The position numbers and the translations under genes are program-made. 64,000 nt of DNA from Chitinophagaceae bacterium. Lineage in GTDB: Bacteria > Bacteroidota > Bacteroidia > Chitinophagales > Chitinophagaceae. The stretch spans positions 1 to 64,000 of the forward strand of contig JADLCD010000043.1 of assembly GCA_020847395.1 (NCBI GenBank). The letters run 5' to 3'. Positions 54,555 through 63,314 of the stretch are shown piece by piece. Below the pieces are notes generated by a model. The model had not been told where the DNA came from, searched no databases, and saw nothing but the letters and a program-made list of their open reading frames with translations. The first letter of the stretch is position 1; each line of letters starts with the position of its first letter.

Positions 54555-55496
54555 ATGCAACTGAGTACTAAACATCTGTTAGGCATTAGAGACCTCCAGC
54601 CACAGGATATTCAACTCATTTTAGATACCGCAGCCCAGTTTAAGGAAGTTTTACAGCGCCCTATAAAAAAAGTGCCCACGCTGCGGGATGTTACCATCGT
54701 CAATCTCTTTTACGAAAGTTCAACCCGAACGCGTATTTCTTTTGAGCTGGCTGAAAAAAGACTCAGTGCCGATACCATCAACTTTACGGCAAGTGGTTCC
54801 TCTGTTTCCAAAGGAGAAACTTTGCTGGATACAGTGAATAACATTCTTTCCATGAAGGTGGATATGGTGGTGATGCGGCATAGCGCCAGCGGAGCGCCTC
54901 ATTTCCTGGCAAAACATATTCCCGCTGCAATCGTAAATGCCGGAGATGGTATAAATGAGCACCCTACCCAGGCATTGCTGGATGCTTTTTCTATGCGTGA
55001 AAAAAAAGGAAAACTGGAAGGCCTTAAAGTTGCTATTATCGGCGATATCATGCATTCAAGAGTAGCGCTCAGCAATATTTACCTGCTCAAAAAAATGGGC
55101 GCTGAGGTAATGGTTGCCGGTCCGCCCACATTAATTTCACCCTATATGCAAAAAGCATTTGATATAAGGGTTGAATACAATGTAAAGAAAGCACTGGAAT
55201 GGTGCGATGTGGCGAATGTGTTGCGAATTCAAATGGACAGACAAAACCATGTGCTTTTTTCTTCTTTAAGAGAATACAACCTTGCTTACGGCATCAATAA
55301 AAAAATGCTGGATAGCCTGGATAAAGAAGTTGTTATTATGCACCCGGGACCCATTAACCGTGGGGTAGAATTGGATAGCGATGTTGCGGATTCAAAACAA
55401 TCTATTATCTTACAGCAGGTAGAAAATGGAGTAGCTACCCGAATGGCGGTATTGTATTTACTGGCAGGAGGGGGAAGGGAGAACAGTAGTAAGTAG
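54555..55496 (+). CDS. pyrB: Aspartate carbamoyltransferase catalytic subunit
   Basis: The 313-aa enzyme joins carbamoyl phosphate and aspartate in pyrimidine synthesis. It has the carbamoyl-phosphate site YESSTRTRISFELAEKRL, the SKGETLLDT loop, GDGINEHPTQALLDAFS and the aspartate-binding HPGPINRGVELDSDV. The start is supported by homologous HLLGIRDLQ. No pyrI or pyrR lies next to it. The chain ends AGGGRENSSK; the last codons run into a low-complexity AGTAGTAAG repeat and may be a recent extension. Confidence 0.97.
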   Translation: MQLSTKHLLGIRDLQPQDIQLILDTAAQFKEVLQRPIKKVPTLRDVTIVNLFYESSTRTRISFELAEKRLSADTINFTASGSSVSKGETLLDTVNNILSMKVDMVVMRHSASGAPHFLAKHIPAAIVNAGDGINEHPTQALLDAFSMREKKGKLEGLKVAIIGDIMHSRVALSNIYLLKKMGAEVMVAGPPTLISPYMQKAFDIRVEYNVKKALEWCDVANVLRIQMDRQNHVLFSSLREYNLAYGINKKMLDSLDKEVVIMHPGPINRGVELDSDVADSKQSIILQQVENGVATRMAVLYLLAGGGRENSSK

Positions 55497-55530
55497 TAAG
55501 GGGTAAGTAGTAAGTAGTGAAAATGGCAGG
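55484..55530. repeat. Low-complexity AGTAGTAAG repeat after pyrB
   Basis: Imperfect direct copies of AGTAGTAAG and GGTAAGTAG, the same motif family as in the repeats around the four-helix-bundle gene at 6263-7345. It overlaps the last codons of pyrB and is followed by AATTTCAAAT-type repeats before coaD. Confidence 0.75.
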
Positions 55531-55598
55531 AAGTAAGCAGTGTGTAACCTGCAACAGCGTCTCAAATCTCTAATTTCAAATTTCTAATTTCAAATCTC

Positions 55599-56066
55599 AT
55601 GAAACGCATTGCGCTTTTTCCCGGCACTTTTGATCCTATAACCATTGGTCATCTTGATATTATTAACCGTTCTCTTAGTTTATTTGATAAGCTTATTATA
55701 GGCATCGGCAGAAATGCCAATAAAACAGCGATGTTTTCTGAAGAGCAACGCTTGAAATGGATTAATGAGATTTTTAAAAATGAAAAAAAAGTTCAGGCTG
55801 TAGTGTATGAAGGACTGACCATTGACTGTTGCAAAAGATATAATGCCAACTTTATTTTAAGAGGTATTCGCTACGTAAACGATTTTGAATACGAAAAAGC
55901 TATCGCGGATATGAACAGGAGCCTTGCTGCTGATATTGAAACCATCTTCCTCACCTGCCTTCCCCAATATACTTCTGTAGCTTCTACACTGGTTAGAGAT
56001 GTGATACGGAATGGCGGAAACGCAAAAGCTTTTCTACCTGCGCCGGTAGCTAAAAGTTTGAAGTAA
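55599..56066 (+). CDS. coaD: Phosphopantetheine adenylyltransferase
   Basis: The 155-aa nucleotidyltransferase has the HxGH-type site TIGHLDI within ALFPGTFDPITIGHLD, FILRGIRYVNDFEYE with the substrate-binding Arg, and YTSVASTLVRDV near the end. It makes dephospho-CoA from 4'-phosphopantetheine and ATP in the CoA pathway. Length is typical. It is preceded by 100 bases of simple repeats and followed by a short hairpin terminator shared with the convergent aldolase gene. Confidence 0.97.
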   Translation: MKRIALFPGTFDPITIGHLDIINRSLSLFDKLIIGIGRNANKTAMFSEEQRLKWINEIFKNEKKVQAVVYEGLTIDCCKRYNANFILRGIRYVNDFEYEKAIADMNRSLAADIETIFLTCLPQYTSVASTLVRDVIRNGGNAKAFLPAPVAKSLK

Positions 56067-56088
56067 AAAATGTTTCCTGTAAAATAAA

Positions 56089-56110
56089 AGAGCTGCTTAA
56101 AAGCAGCTCT
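56089..56110. terminator. Hairpin terminator between coaD and the aldolase gene
   Basis: AGAGCTGCTT and AAGCAGCTCT are perfect complements with a 2-base turn. The T-rich side (TTTTATTTTA) follows on the minus strand, so it best serves the aldolase gene; the plus side has only a weak tract. Confidence 0.75.
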
Positions 56111-56134
56111 GAAAAAATATTTAAGCAAGTATTT

Positions 56135-57202
56135 CTATGCATTCCTGTTAATACAATTCAAATCTTCAAAAGCTACTTCAAGGCGTTTCACAAATGTTTC
56201 TTCACCTTTGCGTAACCAAACACGCGGGTCATAATATTTTTTATTGGGTTTGTCTTCTCCCTCAGGATTTCCTAATTGACCCTGCAGGTAGCCTTCATTC
56301 TTTTTATAGTATTGAAGAACGCCTTCCCAAAATGCCCATTGCATATCAGTATCAATATTCATTTTTATTGCGCCATAGCCAATTGCTTCGCGTATCTGGT
56401 GCTGTGGTGAGCCGCTTCCTCCATGAAATACAAAGTAAACAGGCTTCTCAGCAGTTTTAAATTCATTTTGAATATATACCTGGCTGTTGTGCAAAATAAC
56501 CGGGCGCAATTCCACATTACCCGGCTTGTAAACACCGTGCACATTACCAAAAGCAGCGGCAATAGTAAATAATTTACCTATTTTGCCAAGTTCTTTGTAA
56601 GCATATGCCACATGCTGGGGCTGCGTATATAGTTTATCGTTTTCCACGTCGCTGTTGTCAACGCCATCTTCTTCACCACCTGTTACGCCAAGCTCTATTT
56701 CAATACTCATTCCGAGCGGCTGCATTCTCTTAAAGAATTTTACAGATGTTTCAATATTCTCTTCAATAGGCTCTTCGCTTAAATCCAGCATATGAGAGCT
56801 GAACAAAGGTTGTCCTTTTTCTTTGTAGTATTGTTCACCTGCATCCAGCAGCCCACTCACCCAGGGAAGCCATTTTTTGGCAGCATGGTCAGTATGCAAT
56901 ACCACAGGCACACCATAATATTTAGCCACGTTATGAATATGCAATGCGCCGGAAACACCACCGGATATGTTTGCCTGCAGGTTATCATTAGGCATTCCTT
57001 TACCCGCTATGAATTGCGCACCGCCATTAGAAAATTGTATGATCACGGGAGAATTAACTTTTGCAGCCGTTTCAAGAACCGCGTTAATCGTATCGGTTCC
57101 GATCGTATTTACTGCCGGTAAGGCAAACTGGTTTTTAAGTGCATCATTGTAAAGCGCTTCCAGTTCTTCGCCGTATAAAACCCCGGCCCTGTATTTTTTC
57201 AT
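56135..57202 (-). CDS. fbaA: Class II fructose-bisphosphate aldolase
   Basis: The 355-aa zinc aldolase has VVLHTDHAAKKWLPW with the catalytic Asp and the first zinc His, IEIELGVTGGEEDGVDN, and VFHGGSGSPQHQIREAIGYGAIKMNIDTDMQWAF. Length fits the FbaA (class IIA) type. It cleaves fructose-1,6-bisphosphate in glycolysis or forms it in gluconeogenesis. It is a single gene. A CAAAGATA box (57306-57313; TATCTTTG on its strand) lies about 100 bases upstream and may be its promoter. Confidence 0.97.
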   Translation of the reverse strand: MKKYRAGVLYGEELEALYNDALKNQFALPAVNTIGTDTINAVLETAAKVNSPVIIQFSNGGAQFIAGKGMPNDNLQANISGGVSGALHIHNVAKYYGVPVVLHTDHAAKKWLPWVSGLLDAGEQYYKEKGQPLFSSHMLDLSEEPIEENIETSVKFFKRMQPLGMSIEIELGVTGGEEDGVDNSDVENDKLYTQPQHVAYAYKELGKIGKLFTIAAAFGNVHGVYKPGNVELRPVILHNSQVYIQNEFKTAEKPVYFVFHGGSGSPQHQIREAIGYGAIKMNIDTDMQWAFWEGVLQYYKKNEGYLQGQLGNPEGEDKPNKKYYDPRVWLRKGEETFVKRLEVAFEDLNCINRNA

Positions 57203-57305
57203 CTGTATGTTTTTTTGTTTTAATGTTTAAACAGTCCTGCGGAATTTGAAGTATGCCCCGGTTACTTCAGGGTTATTTCATACTAATATTTTTTTTCAGG
57301 CCGTG

Positions 57306-57313
57306 CAAAGATA
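57306..57313 (-). promoter_or_regulatory. Possible aldolase promoter box
   Basis: TATCTTTG on the minus strand, a perfect TAnnTTTG, 104 bases before the start. The expected TTG partner is not exact, so this is tentative. Confidence 0.4.
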
Positions 57314-57449
57314 ATACAGTTCAACGGCTTGGAAAATTTTTGTAAACCTTCTTACCCTTAACTTCGTATTATTCTAAAAAAAGTTGCTGTTTTCAACAAC
57401 ATTTTGGTTAAAATCGTTGTCCTGTTAAAAGAATATTTAAATAACTGAT

Positions 57450-60400
57450 ATGAGGAATTGTAAAAAAACTCCTACCTGTTTTTTTCATTTGCCGGGTTTA
57501 TTGCTGCTTACTGCTTTGGTATTTATGTCTGCTACCGCTCTGTCTGAACCGGCAAAGTATACAAATCTTTCCCCTGATAATTACTACCAGGACACTATAT
57601 CCGTAAAAGGTAAAGTAAGTGATGCAGATGAGCATATTGCGCTCAGCGGTGTTTCCGTAGAAAATGCAAGAACCCGTAAAGGAACAACAACAAACAGTGC
57701 AGGTGAATTTACAATAGGTGCCCGGGTTGGCGATCAATTGACTTTTACCTTTATTGGCAGAGCCCCAAAAACCATTGTTTTCAGGGGAGAAAAATTTATT
57801 GAAGTTGCATTGGCTAAAACAGATGCTGCATTATCTGAAGTGGTAGTAACCGGTTTTCAGAATGTAGATAAAAAGAAATTTACCGGAGCCGCTACCTCTT
57901 TAAAAGCAGATGATATTAAAATGAATGGCGTGGCAGATGTAAGCCGTATGCTTGAAGGACGTGCTGCAGGTGTGTCTGTTCAGAATGTATCAGGTACTTT
58001 TGGCGCTGCACCAAAAATAAGAGTTAGGGGAGCAACATCCATTAATGGAGAAAATAAACCGCTATGGGTTGTTGACGGAGTAGTGCTGGAAGATATTGTG
58101 AACATATCGAATGATCAGCTTTCAAGCGGAGATCCTACCACCTTGCTTGGCTCCTCTGTTGCCGGAATAAATGTAAATGATATTGAAACATTTGATATAC
58201 TTAAAGACGCTGCCGCTACTGCATTATATGGCGCCAGGGCAATGAATGGGGTGGTGGTTATTACCACAAAAAAAGGAAAATCAGGTAAGCCGGTAGTGGC
58301 GTATACCGGCAATTTCAGCAGCCAGCTTAAACCAACGTATGCTGATTACAATATCATGAATTCGGCCCAGCAAATGTCTGTGTTGGGAGAATTGGAAAGA
58401 AAAGGTTTTTTAAATTCTGATATATTAAGCCGCGCAAACTACGGCGTATACGGGCAAATGTATAATAGCCTTAATGCTGATGCCAATGGCAATTTCCCCC
58501 TTGAAAACACTACTGAGGCAAAACACGACTTTTTAATGCGTTATGCAACTGCTAATACAGACTGGTTTGATATTCTTTTCAAAAACTCTTTTACTCAAGA
58601 ACATTCTTTAAGCATATCTACGGGAACCGATAAATCTCAATCTTTTTTTTCAACAAGTTTTTATAATGATAATGGATGGACGATAGCTGATAACGTTAAA
58701 CGCTATACACTCAACTTTAGAAATAACTATACATTCAACGACAAATTATCCGCCGGATTTTTAACCACGGGTTCTGTTCGTCAGCAAAGAGCACCGGGTA
58801 CGCTTAACAGAACAAGTAACCCTGTTTCCGGGCAGTTTGATCGTGATTTTGATATCAATCCCTTCAGCTATGCGCTTAATACCAACAGGGCGCTTACGGC
58901 ATATGACGAAGATGGTAACCTTGAATATTTCAGAAGGAATTTTGCACCGTTCAATATCATTAATGAGCTTAAAAATAATTTTATTGATTTAAGTGTAATA
59001 GACCTGAAGCTCCAGGGAGAACTGGGTTATAAGATTACACCTCACCTCAAATATGAATTTATAGGCGCGCTCCGTTATGTAAAATCTTCAAGAGAACACC
59101 AGATTACCGAAAATTCCAACATGGCGAATGCTTATCGTGCAAACGATAATGCAACGGTAAATGAAAACAATAAGTTTTTATATACAGATCCTGATCATCC
59201 TGATGACCCCAAAGTTGTGGTATTGCCCTATGGCGGTTTTTATAATCGTACAGAAGATCAGTTGCTGAATTTTGATGTAAGAAACAGCCTGAGTTATACC
59301 AATACTTTTAATGATAAACATGATTTAAACCTGTTATTAGGGCAGCAGGTAAAATATGCCGACCGTCAAAACTTCAGCAATACGGGTTATGGTTACCAGT
59401 ATGAAAATGGCGGTGTGCCCTTTGTTGACTACCGCATATTAAAACAAACCATTGAAGCTAATTTTCCGTATTATGAAATGACAAAATACTACGACCGGTT
59501 TGCTGCTTTTTATTTCAATGCCCAGTATACGTTCGACAGGAAATATAACCTCTACGGAACTGTAAGGTATGATGGTTCCAACATGCTTGGTGCTTCTCCG
59601 CAGGCGCGCTGGTTGCCCACATGGAGCTTTGGCGGATCATGGAATGTGGAAAGAGAAAATTTTATGGAAAACATTACTGCAATTGATTACCTGAAACTAA
59701 GGGCAAGTTATGGTATTACTGCCAGCCTTGGACCGGCTACTAACTCGGGTATTGTTTTAAAAAGTATGACCACAAATCGTACATACACTGATGAAAGAGA
59801 ATCTGTGCTTAGCCTCATAAATATTCAGAACAATGATTTAACCTGGGAAAAAAACTACCAGGCTAATATAGGCGCTGATATAGGTTTATTTGGAAACAGG
59901 CTGAGTGCAAGTATAGACGTTTATTCAAGAAGAAGTTTTGATTTAATAAGCCGCATTAAAACTTCCGGTATTGGTGGTGAGCCTTATAAAGTAGCCAACT
60001 ATGCAGATATGAAATCGCGTGGTATTGAGTTCCTGGTTAATGGTCAGATTATCAGGCAAAAAAATATTGGATGGAAAACAACACTCACATTTGGTTATAA
60101 TAAAACTGAAATTACAAATGCCCAAAACATTCCATTAATATTTGACCTTGTAAAAGCAGAAGGCGGAAACAGGGAAGGATACCCGGTAAACAGCCTGTTC
60201 TCTATAAAATTTCAGGGATTGGATCATACCACAGGTATTCCCACATTTATTGACGAAAGCGGTAAAACCAACCAGGCTGTTTATATGCAGGATGACAGGG
60301 TAGGGCATCTTGTATACGAAGGTCCGGTTGATCCTACTATTAACGGAGGTTTTTCAAATACATTTAATTATAAAAATTTATCACTGAATATATTTATTAC

Positions 60401-60854
60401 TTACCAGGCGGGCAACAAAATACGCCTGTACCCGGCATTCCGCAGCGTGTATGTAGATCTTGACGCTATGCCCAAAGAGTTTTTAGACAGGTGGGAAATA
60501 CCCGGTGATGAAGCTCACACAAATGTGCCTTCAATTTTAGAAGGTTATTATAATTATATCACTAACGCCTCGGGCGCTTATCCTTACAATAATTATAACT
60601 ATTCAAATATAAGAGTGGCTGACGGCAGTTTTGTTAGATTAAAAACAGTTTCACTAACCTACCAGTTCGATAATAGCATACTTGATAAACTTGCTGTTTT
60701 TAAAACGCTTTCCGTTACAGCGGCTATTCAAAATTTTTGGTTGATATATGCTGATAAAAAACTTAAAGGACAGGATCCTGAATTTTTTAACTCAGGCGGA
60801 GTTGCCCAGCCAATACAAAAGCAGGCAACGCTTTCATTAAAAATTGGTTTATAA
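57450..60854 (+). CDS. SusC/RagA family TonB-linked outer membrane protein
   Basis: The 1134-aa protein has a signal peptide (about 1-32), a carboxypeptidase-regulatory-like domain (ISVKGKVSDADEHIALSGVSVEN...FTFIGRAPKTIV), a plug domain (RMLEGRAAGVSVQNVSGTFGAAPKIRVRGATSINGENKPLWVVDGVVLEDI, NDIETFDILKDAAATALYGARAMNGVVVITTKKGK) and a long beta-barrel. SusC proteins import large nutrients with a SusD lid and TonB energy. The SusD gene follows at 60880, and a metallopeptidase and a DUF4302 gene come next. There is no nearby sigma/anti-sigma pair or glycoside hydrolase in the window. Confidence 0.97.
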   Translation: MRNCKKTPTCFFHLPGLLLLTALVFMSATALSEPAKYTNLSPDNYYQDTISVKGKVSDADEHIALSGVSVENARTRKGTTTNSAGEFTIGARVGDQLTFTFIGRAPKTIVFRGEKFIEVALAKTDAALSEVVVTGFQNVDKKKFTGAATSLKADDIKMNGVADVSRMLEGRAAGVSVQNVSGTFGAAPKIRVRGATSINGENKPLWVVDGVVLEDIVNISNDQLSSGDPTTLLGSSVAGINVNDIETFDILKDAAATALYGARAMNGVVVITTKKGKSGKPVVAYTGNFSSQLKPTYADYNIMNSAQQMSVLGELERKGFLNSDILSRANYGVYGQMYNSLNADANGNFPLENTTEAKHDFLMRYATANTDWFDILFKNSFTQEHSLSISTGTDKSQSFFSTSFYNDNGWTIADNVKRYTLNFRNNYTFNDKLSAGFLTTGSVRQQRAPGTLNRTSNPVSGQFDRDFDINPFSYALNTNRALTAYDEDGNLEYFRRNFAPFNIINELKNNFIDLSVIDLKLQGELGYKITPHLKYEFIGALRYVKSSREHQITENSNMANAYRANDNATVNENNKFLYTDPDHPDDPKVVVLPYGGFYNRTEDQLLNFDVRNSLSYTNTFNDKHDLNLLLGQQVKYADRQNFSNTGYGYQYENGGVPFVDYRILKQTIEANFPYYEMTKYYDRFAAFYFNAQYTFDRKYNLYGTVRYDGSNMLGASPQARWLPTWSFGGSWNVERENFMENITAIDYLKLRASYGITASLGPATNSGIVLKSMTTNRTYTDERESVLSLINIQNNDLTWEKNYQANIGADIGLFGNRLSASIDVYSRRSFDLISRIKTSGIGGEPYKVANYADMKSRGIEFLVNGQIIRQKNIGWKTTLTFGYNKTEITNAQNIPLIFDLVKAEGGNREGYPVNSLFSIKFQGLDHTTGIPTFIDESGKTNQAVYMQDDRVGHLVYEGPVDPTINGGFSNTFNYKNLSLNIFITYQAGNKIRLYPAFRSVYVDLDAMPKEFLDRWEIPGDEAHTNVPSILEGYYNYITNASGAYPYNNYNYSNIRVADGSFVRLKTVSLTYQFDNSILDKLAVFKTLSVTAAIQNFWLIYADKKLKGQDPEFFNSGGVAQPIQKQATLSLKIGL

Positions 60855-60879
60855 CGGCTATAACATTAATCTGGAAACA

Positions 60880-62358
60880 ATGAGGAAAAACAAAACCATA
60901 TACTTAATAAAAGGCATCACAATTACTGCCGGCTTATTTTTAATGTCGTGCAATAAATATCTTGAAAAAGCTCCTGATAACCGTACCAATCTAAATACAT
61001 CTGAAAAAGTGGAGCAGCTTTTAGGCACGGCTTATCCGCAGGCTAACTATGTTCCTTTTACAGAAACTTCAACTGATGATGTTGGTGATAACGGATCTGG
61101 TGATGCCGGTTCTGCAACACTTATTACAACCAATGCCGATGCCTATTTCTTTAATGATACAAGGTCGATAGATGAGGATACGCCTGAATGGTATTGGTTT
61201 GCCTGCTACAAAGCTATTGCTGCGGCCAACCAGGCGCTTGAAGCAATACAGGAAGCTGAAAATCCTGACACATATCGTGCACAAAAAGGAGAAGCTTTGG
61301 TGGCAAGGGCGTATGCGCATTTTATGCTGGTAAATATTTTTTCTAAATTTTATGATCCCTCCACTGCAGGCTCCGATCCGGGAATTCCGTATGTTACCGA
61401 GCCTGAGAAAAATTTCATAAAACAATATTCACGCGGCACGGTAGCCGCAGTATATGACATGGTTGAAAAAGATTTGCTGGAAGGCATAGGATTTATAGAT
61501 GATAATCTTTATAAAGTACCTAAATACCATTTTACCAAAACAGCAGCTTATGCTTTTGCAGCAAGATTTTATTTGTATAAAAAAGATTATGAAAAAGTAA
61601 TTCAGTATGCTAATCTTTCTGTACCTAATAATAATTTCAAACCTAACCTGCGCCCCTGGAATACAGAATATACATCAATAGGGCTGAATGATATTGCTCC
61701 ACGATATGCAAAAGCTACTGAAAACGCCAATTTGCTGCTTGTGGAAACAAGATCTTACTGGTGGAGAATAAACAGCTTTGCACGATATGCAATGACAACA
61801 GCCGTAAGAGACAGAATATTACGCACAGTACCCGTAGTTGGCGGTAACTGGGCTTTTGCAACAGGATATTATGTAGAAGGGCATCCAATGGTACCTAAAA
61901 TATATGAATACTTTGTAAAAGTATCTGTAAATGCAGAGATAGGAGATGGATATGTGATGGTACCGTTATTTACTGTTGAAGAAGTGCTCTTTAATCTTGC
62001 AGAAGCTTATGCCTATACCGGGCAAACCAACAGTGCCATTACTTTATTGAATGCATACCTCAGCACACGTATAAGCGGATACAACAGTGCCACGCATAAT
62101 TTTACAACTGCCAAAATGAATACATATTGGGGATCTTCCAATACGCAAAATAATCTTTTGAACACCATTCTTTCTTACAGGCAAAGTGAGTTTGTGCATG
62201 AGGGGTTAAGATGGTTTGATATACTCCGGTATAAAATAGCAGTAACACATACAACGCTTGATGGAACTGTGTATACATTAGCACCTGATGATCCGCGCCG
62301 GTTGTTTCAAATTCCGGCTACGGCAAAACAATCAGGTATTGATCAAAACCCACGTTAA
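60880..62358 (+). CDS. RagB/SusD family nutrient-uptake lipoprotein
   Basis: I start at ATG 60880, 25 bases after the SusC stop; the frame open from 60844 overlaps SusC. The 492-aa protein has a lipoprotein signal (LFLMSC) followed by NKYLEKAPDNRTNL. Its SusD landmarks are YKAIAAANQALEAIQEAEN, GEALVARAYAHFMLVNIFSKFY, TKTAAYAFAARFYLYKKDYEKVIQYA, and near the end FVHEGLRWFDILRYKI. It is the surface-exposed ligand-binding lid for the SusC pore. The cargo is not known; the accompanying HExxH lipoprotein suggests protein or peptide rather than glycan. Confidence 0.95.
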   Translation: MRKNKTIYLIKGITITAGLFLMSCNKYLEKAPDNRTNLNTSEKVEQLLGTAYPQANYVPFTETSTDDVGDNGSGDAGSATLITTNADAYFFNDTRSIDEDTPEWYWFACYKAIAAANQALEAIQEAENPDTYRAQKGEALVARAYAHFMLVNIFSKFYDPSTAGSDPGIPYVTEPEKNFIKQYSRGTVAAVYDMVEKDLLEGIGFIDDNLYKVPKYHFTKTAAYAFAARFYLYKKDYEKVIQYANLSVPNNNFKPNLRPWNTEYTSIGLNDIAPRYAKATENANLLLVETRSYWWRINSFARYAMTTAVRDRILRTVPVVGGNWAFATGYYVEGHPMVPKIYEYFVKVSVNAEIGDGYVMVPLFTVEEVLFNLAEAYAYTGQTNSAITLLNAYLSTRISGYNSATHNFTTAKMNTYWGSSNTQNNLLNTILSYRQSEFVHEGLRWFDILRYKIAVTHTTLDGTVYTLAPDDPRRLFQIPATAKQSGIDQNPR

Positions 62359-62372
62359 AAAGTATTGAATAA

Positions 62373-63293
62373 ATGAAAAACATAAAATATTCATACAGGA
62401 GTTTTTTAATGGCATTTATATTGCCTGCATTACTATTCACTTCATGCAGAAAAGAAGACCCGCTTACTGTTGATGATATTTCCGGACTTGGCGGTGATAC
62501 GTGGACAACAACGGCAATAGATACATGGTTGTATGATTCACTAACGGTTCCATATAATATCGCTACAAAATATAAATGGGATCAATCAGAACTGGCTTAC
62601 GATAAAACAATAGTTCCGCCTGACGAAGAAAAAATAGTTCCGGTAATGCGAACAATAAAAAAAGTTTGGATAGATACGTATGTGGCTGAAGGAGGGGATT
62701 TGTTTTTTAAGAAATATTGCCCGAAGTTTTTTGTACTTGCCGGCAGCGCCAGTTGGAATCTTGATGGCAGTATAACATTGGGAACTGCTGAAGGCGGACG
62801 AAAAGTAGTAATCTATCAATTAAATGAATTTAAAAATAAATCAATGGCAGGCTATAAAGCGTCTGACAGCGCAATAGCCAAACAAATGTTTCATGTAATA
62901 GAACATGAGTTTACACATATACTTGATCAAACCATACGGCGACCTGTTGAATTTGATGCTGTTTGTGCAGGCTTTTATACAAGCGACTGGATAAATACAT
63001 TTGATGCAGAAGCGCATAAGGATGGTTTCATTACTGCATATGCATTAAGCAAACCTGCAGAAGACTGGGCTGAAATGGTATCTGTGATGCTTATTGAAGG
63101 GCGGGCAGGGTTTAATGCCCTTGTAAATAGTATTTCCGAAACCAGCGTAAGAGGAACTACGGCAGATGAAGCAAAGGCAAAATTGCGATTGAAAGAATCA
63201 TTGGTGGTTAATTATTTTAAGCAGGCCTGGAATATTGATTTTTACAGTTTGCAAAGCAGAACAAGGCAGGCAATAGTAAAGGAACTTTATTAG
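62373..63293 (+). CDS. Import-associated zinc metallohydrolase lipoprotein
   Basis: The 306-aa product has a lipoprotein signal (LFTSC, Cys 25) and a zinc motif H178-E-F-T-H182 in FHVIEHEFTHILDQ, with an acidic residue some way after in DWAEMVSVML. It fits the substrate-import-associated HExxH lipoproteins (TIGR04549-like) found directly after SusC/SusD genes. It starts 14 bases after SusD. The probable role is to trim peptide or protein substrates on the cell surface for uptake; the true substrate has not been shown for this family as far as I know. Confidence 0.9.
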   Translation: MKNIKYSYRSFLMAFILPALLFTSCRKEDPLTVDDISGLGGDTWTTTAIDTWLYDSLTVPYNIATKYKWDQSELAYDKTIVPPDEEKIVPVMRTIKKVWIDTYVAEGGDLFFKKYCPKFFVLAGSASWNLDGSITLGTAEGGRKVVIYQLNEFKNKSMAGYKASDSAIAKQMFHVIEHEFTHILDQTIRRPVEFDAVCAGFYTSDWINTFDAEAHKDGFITAYALSKPAEDWAEMVSVMLIEGRAGFNALVNSISETSVRGTTADEAKAKLRLKESLVVNYFKQAWNIDFYSLQSRTRQAIVKELY

Positions 63294-63314
63294 TAAATTT
63301 ATTTTAGTGCGTTT

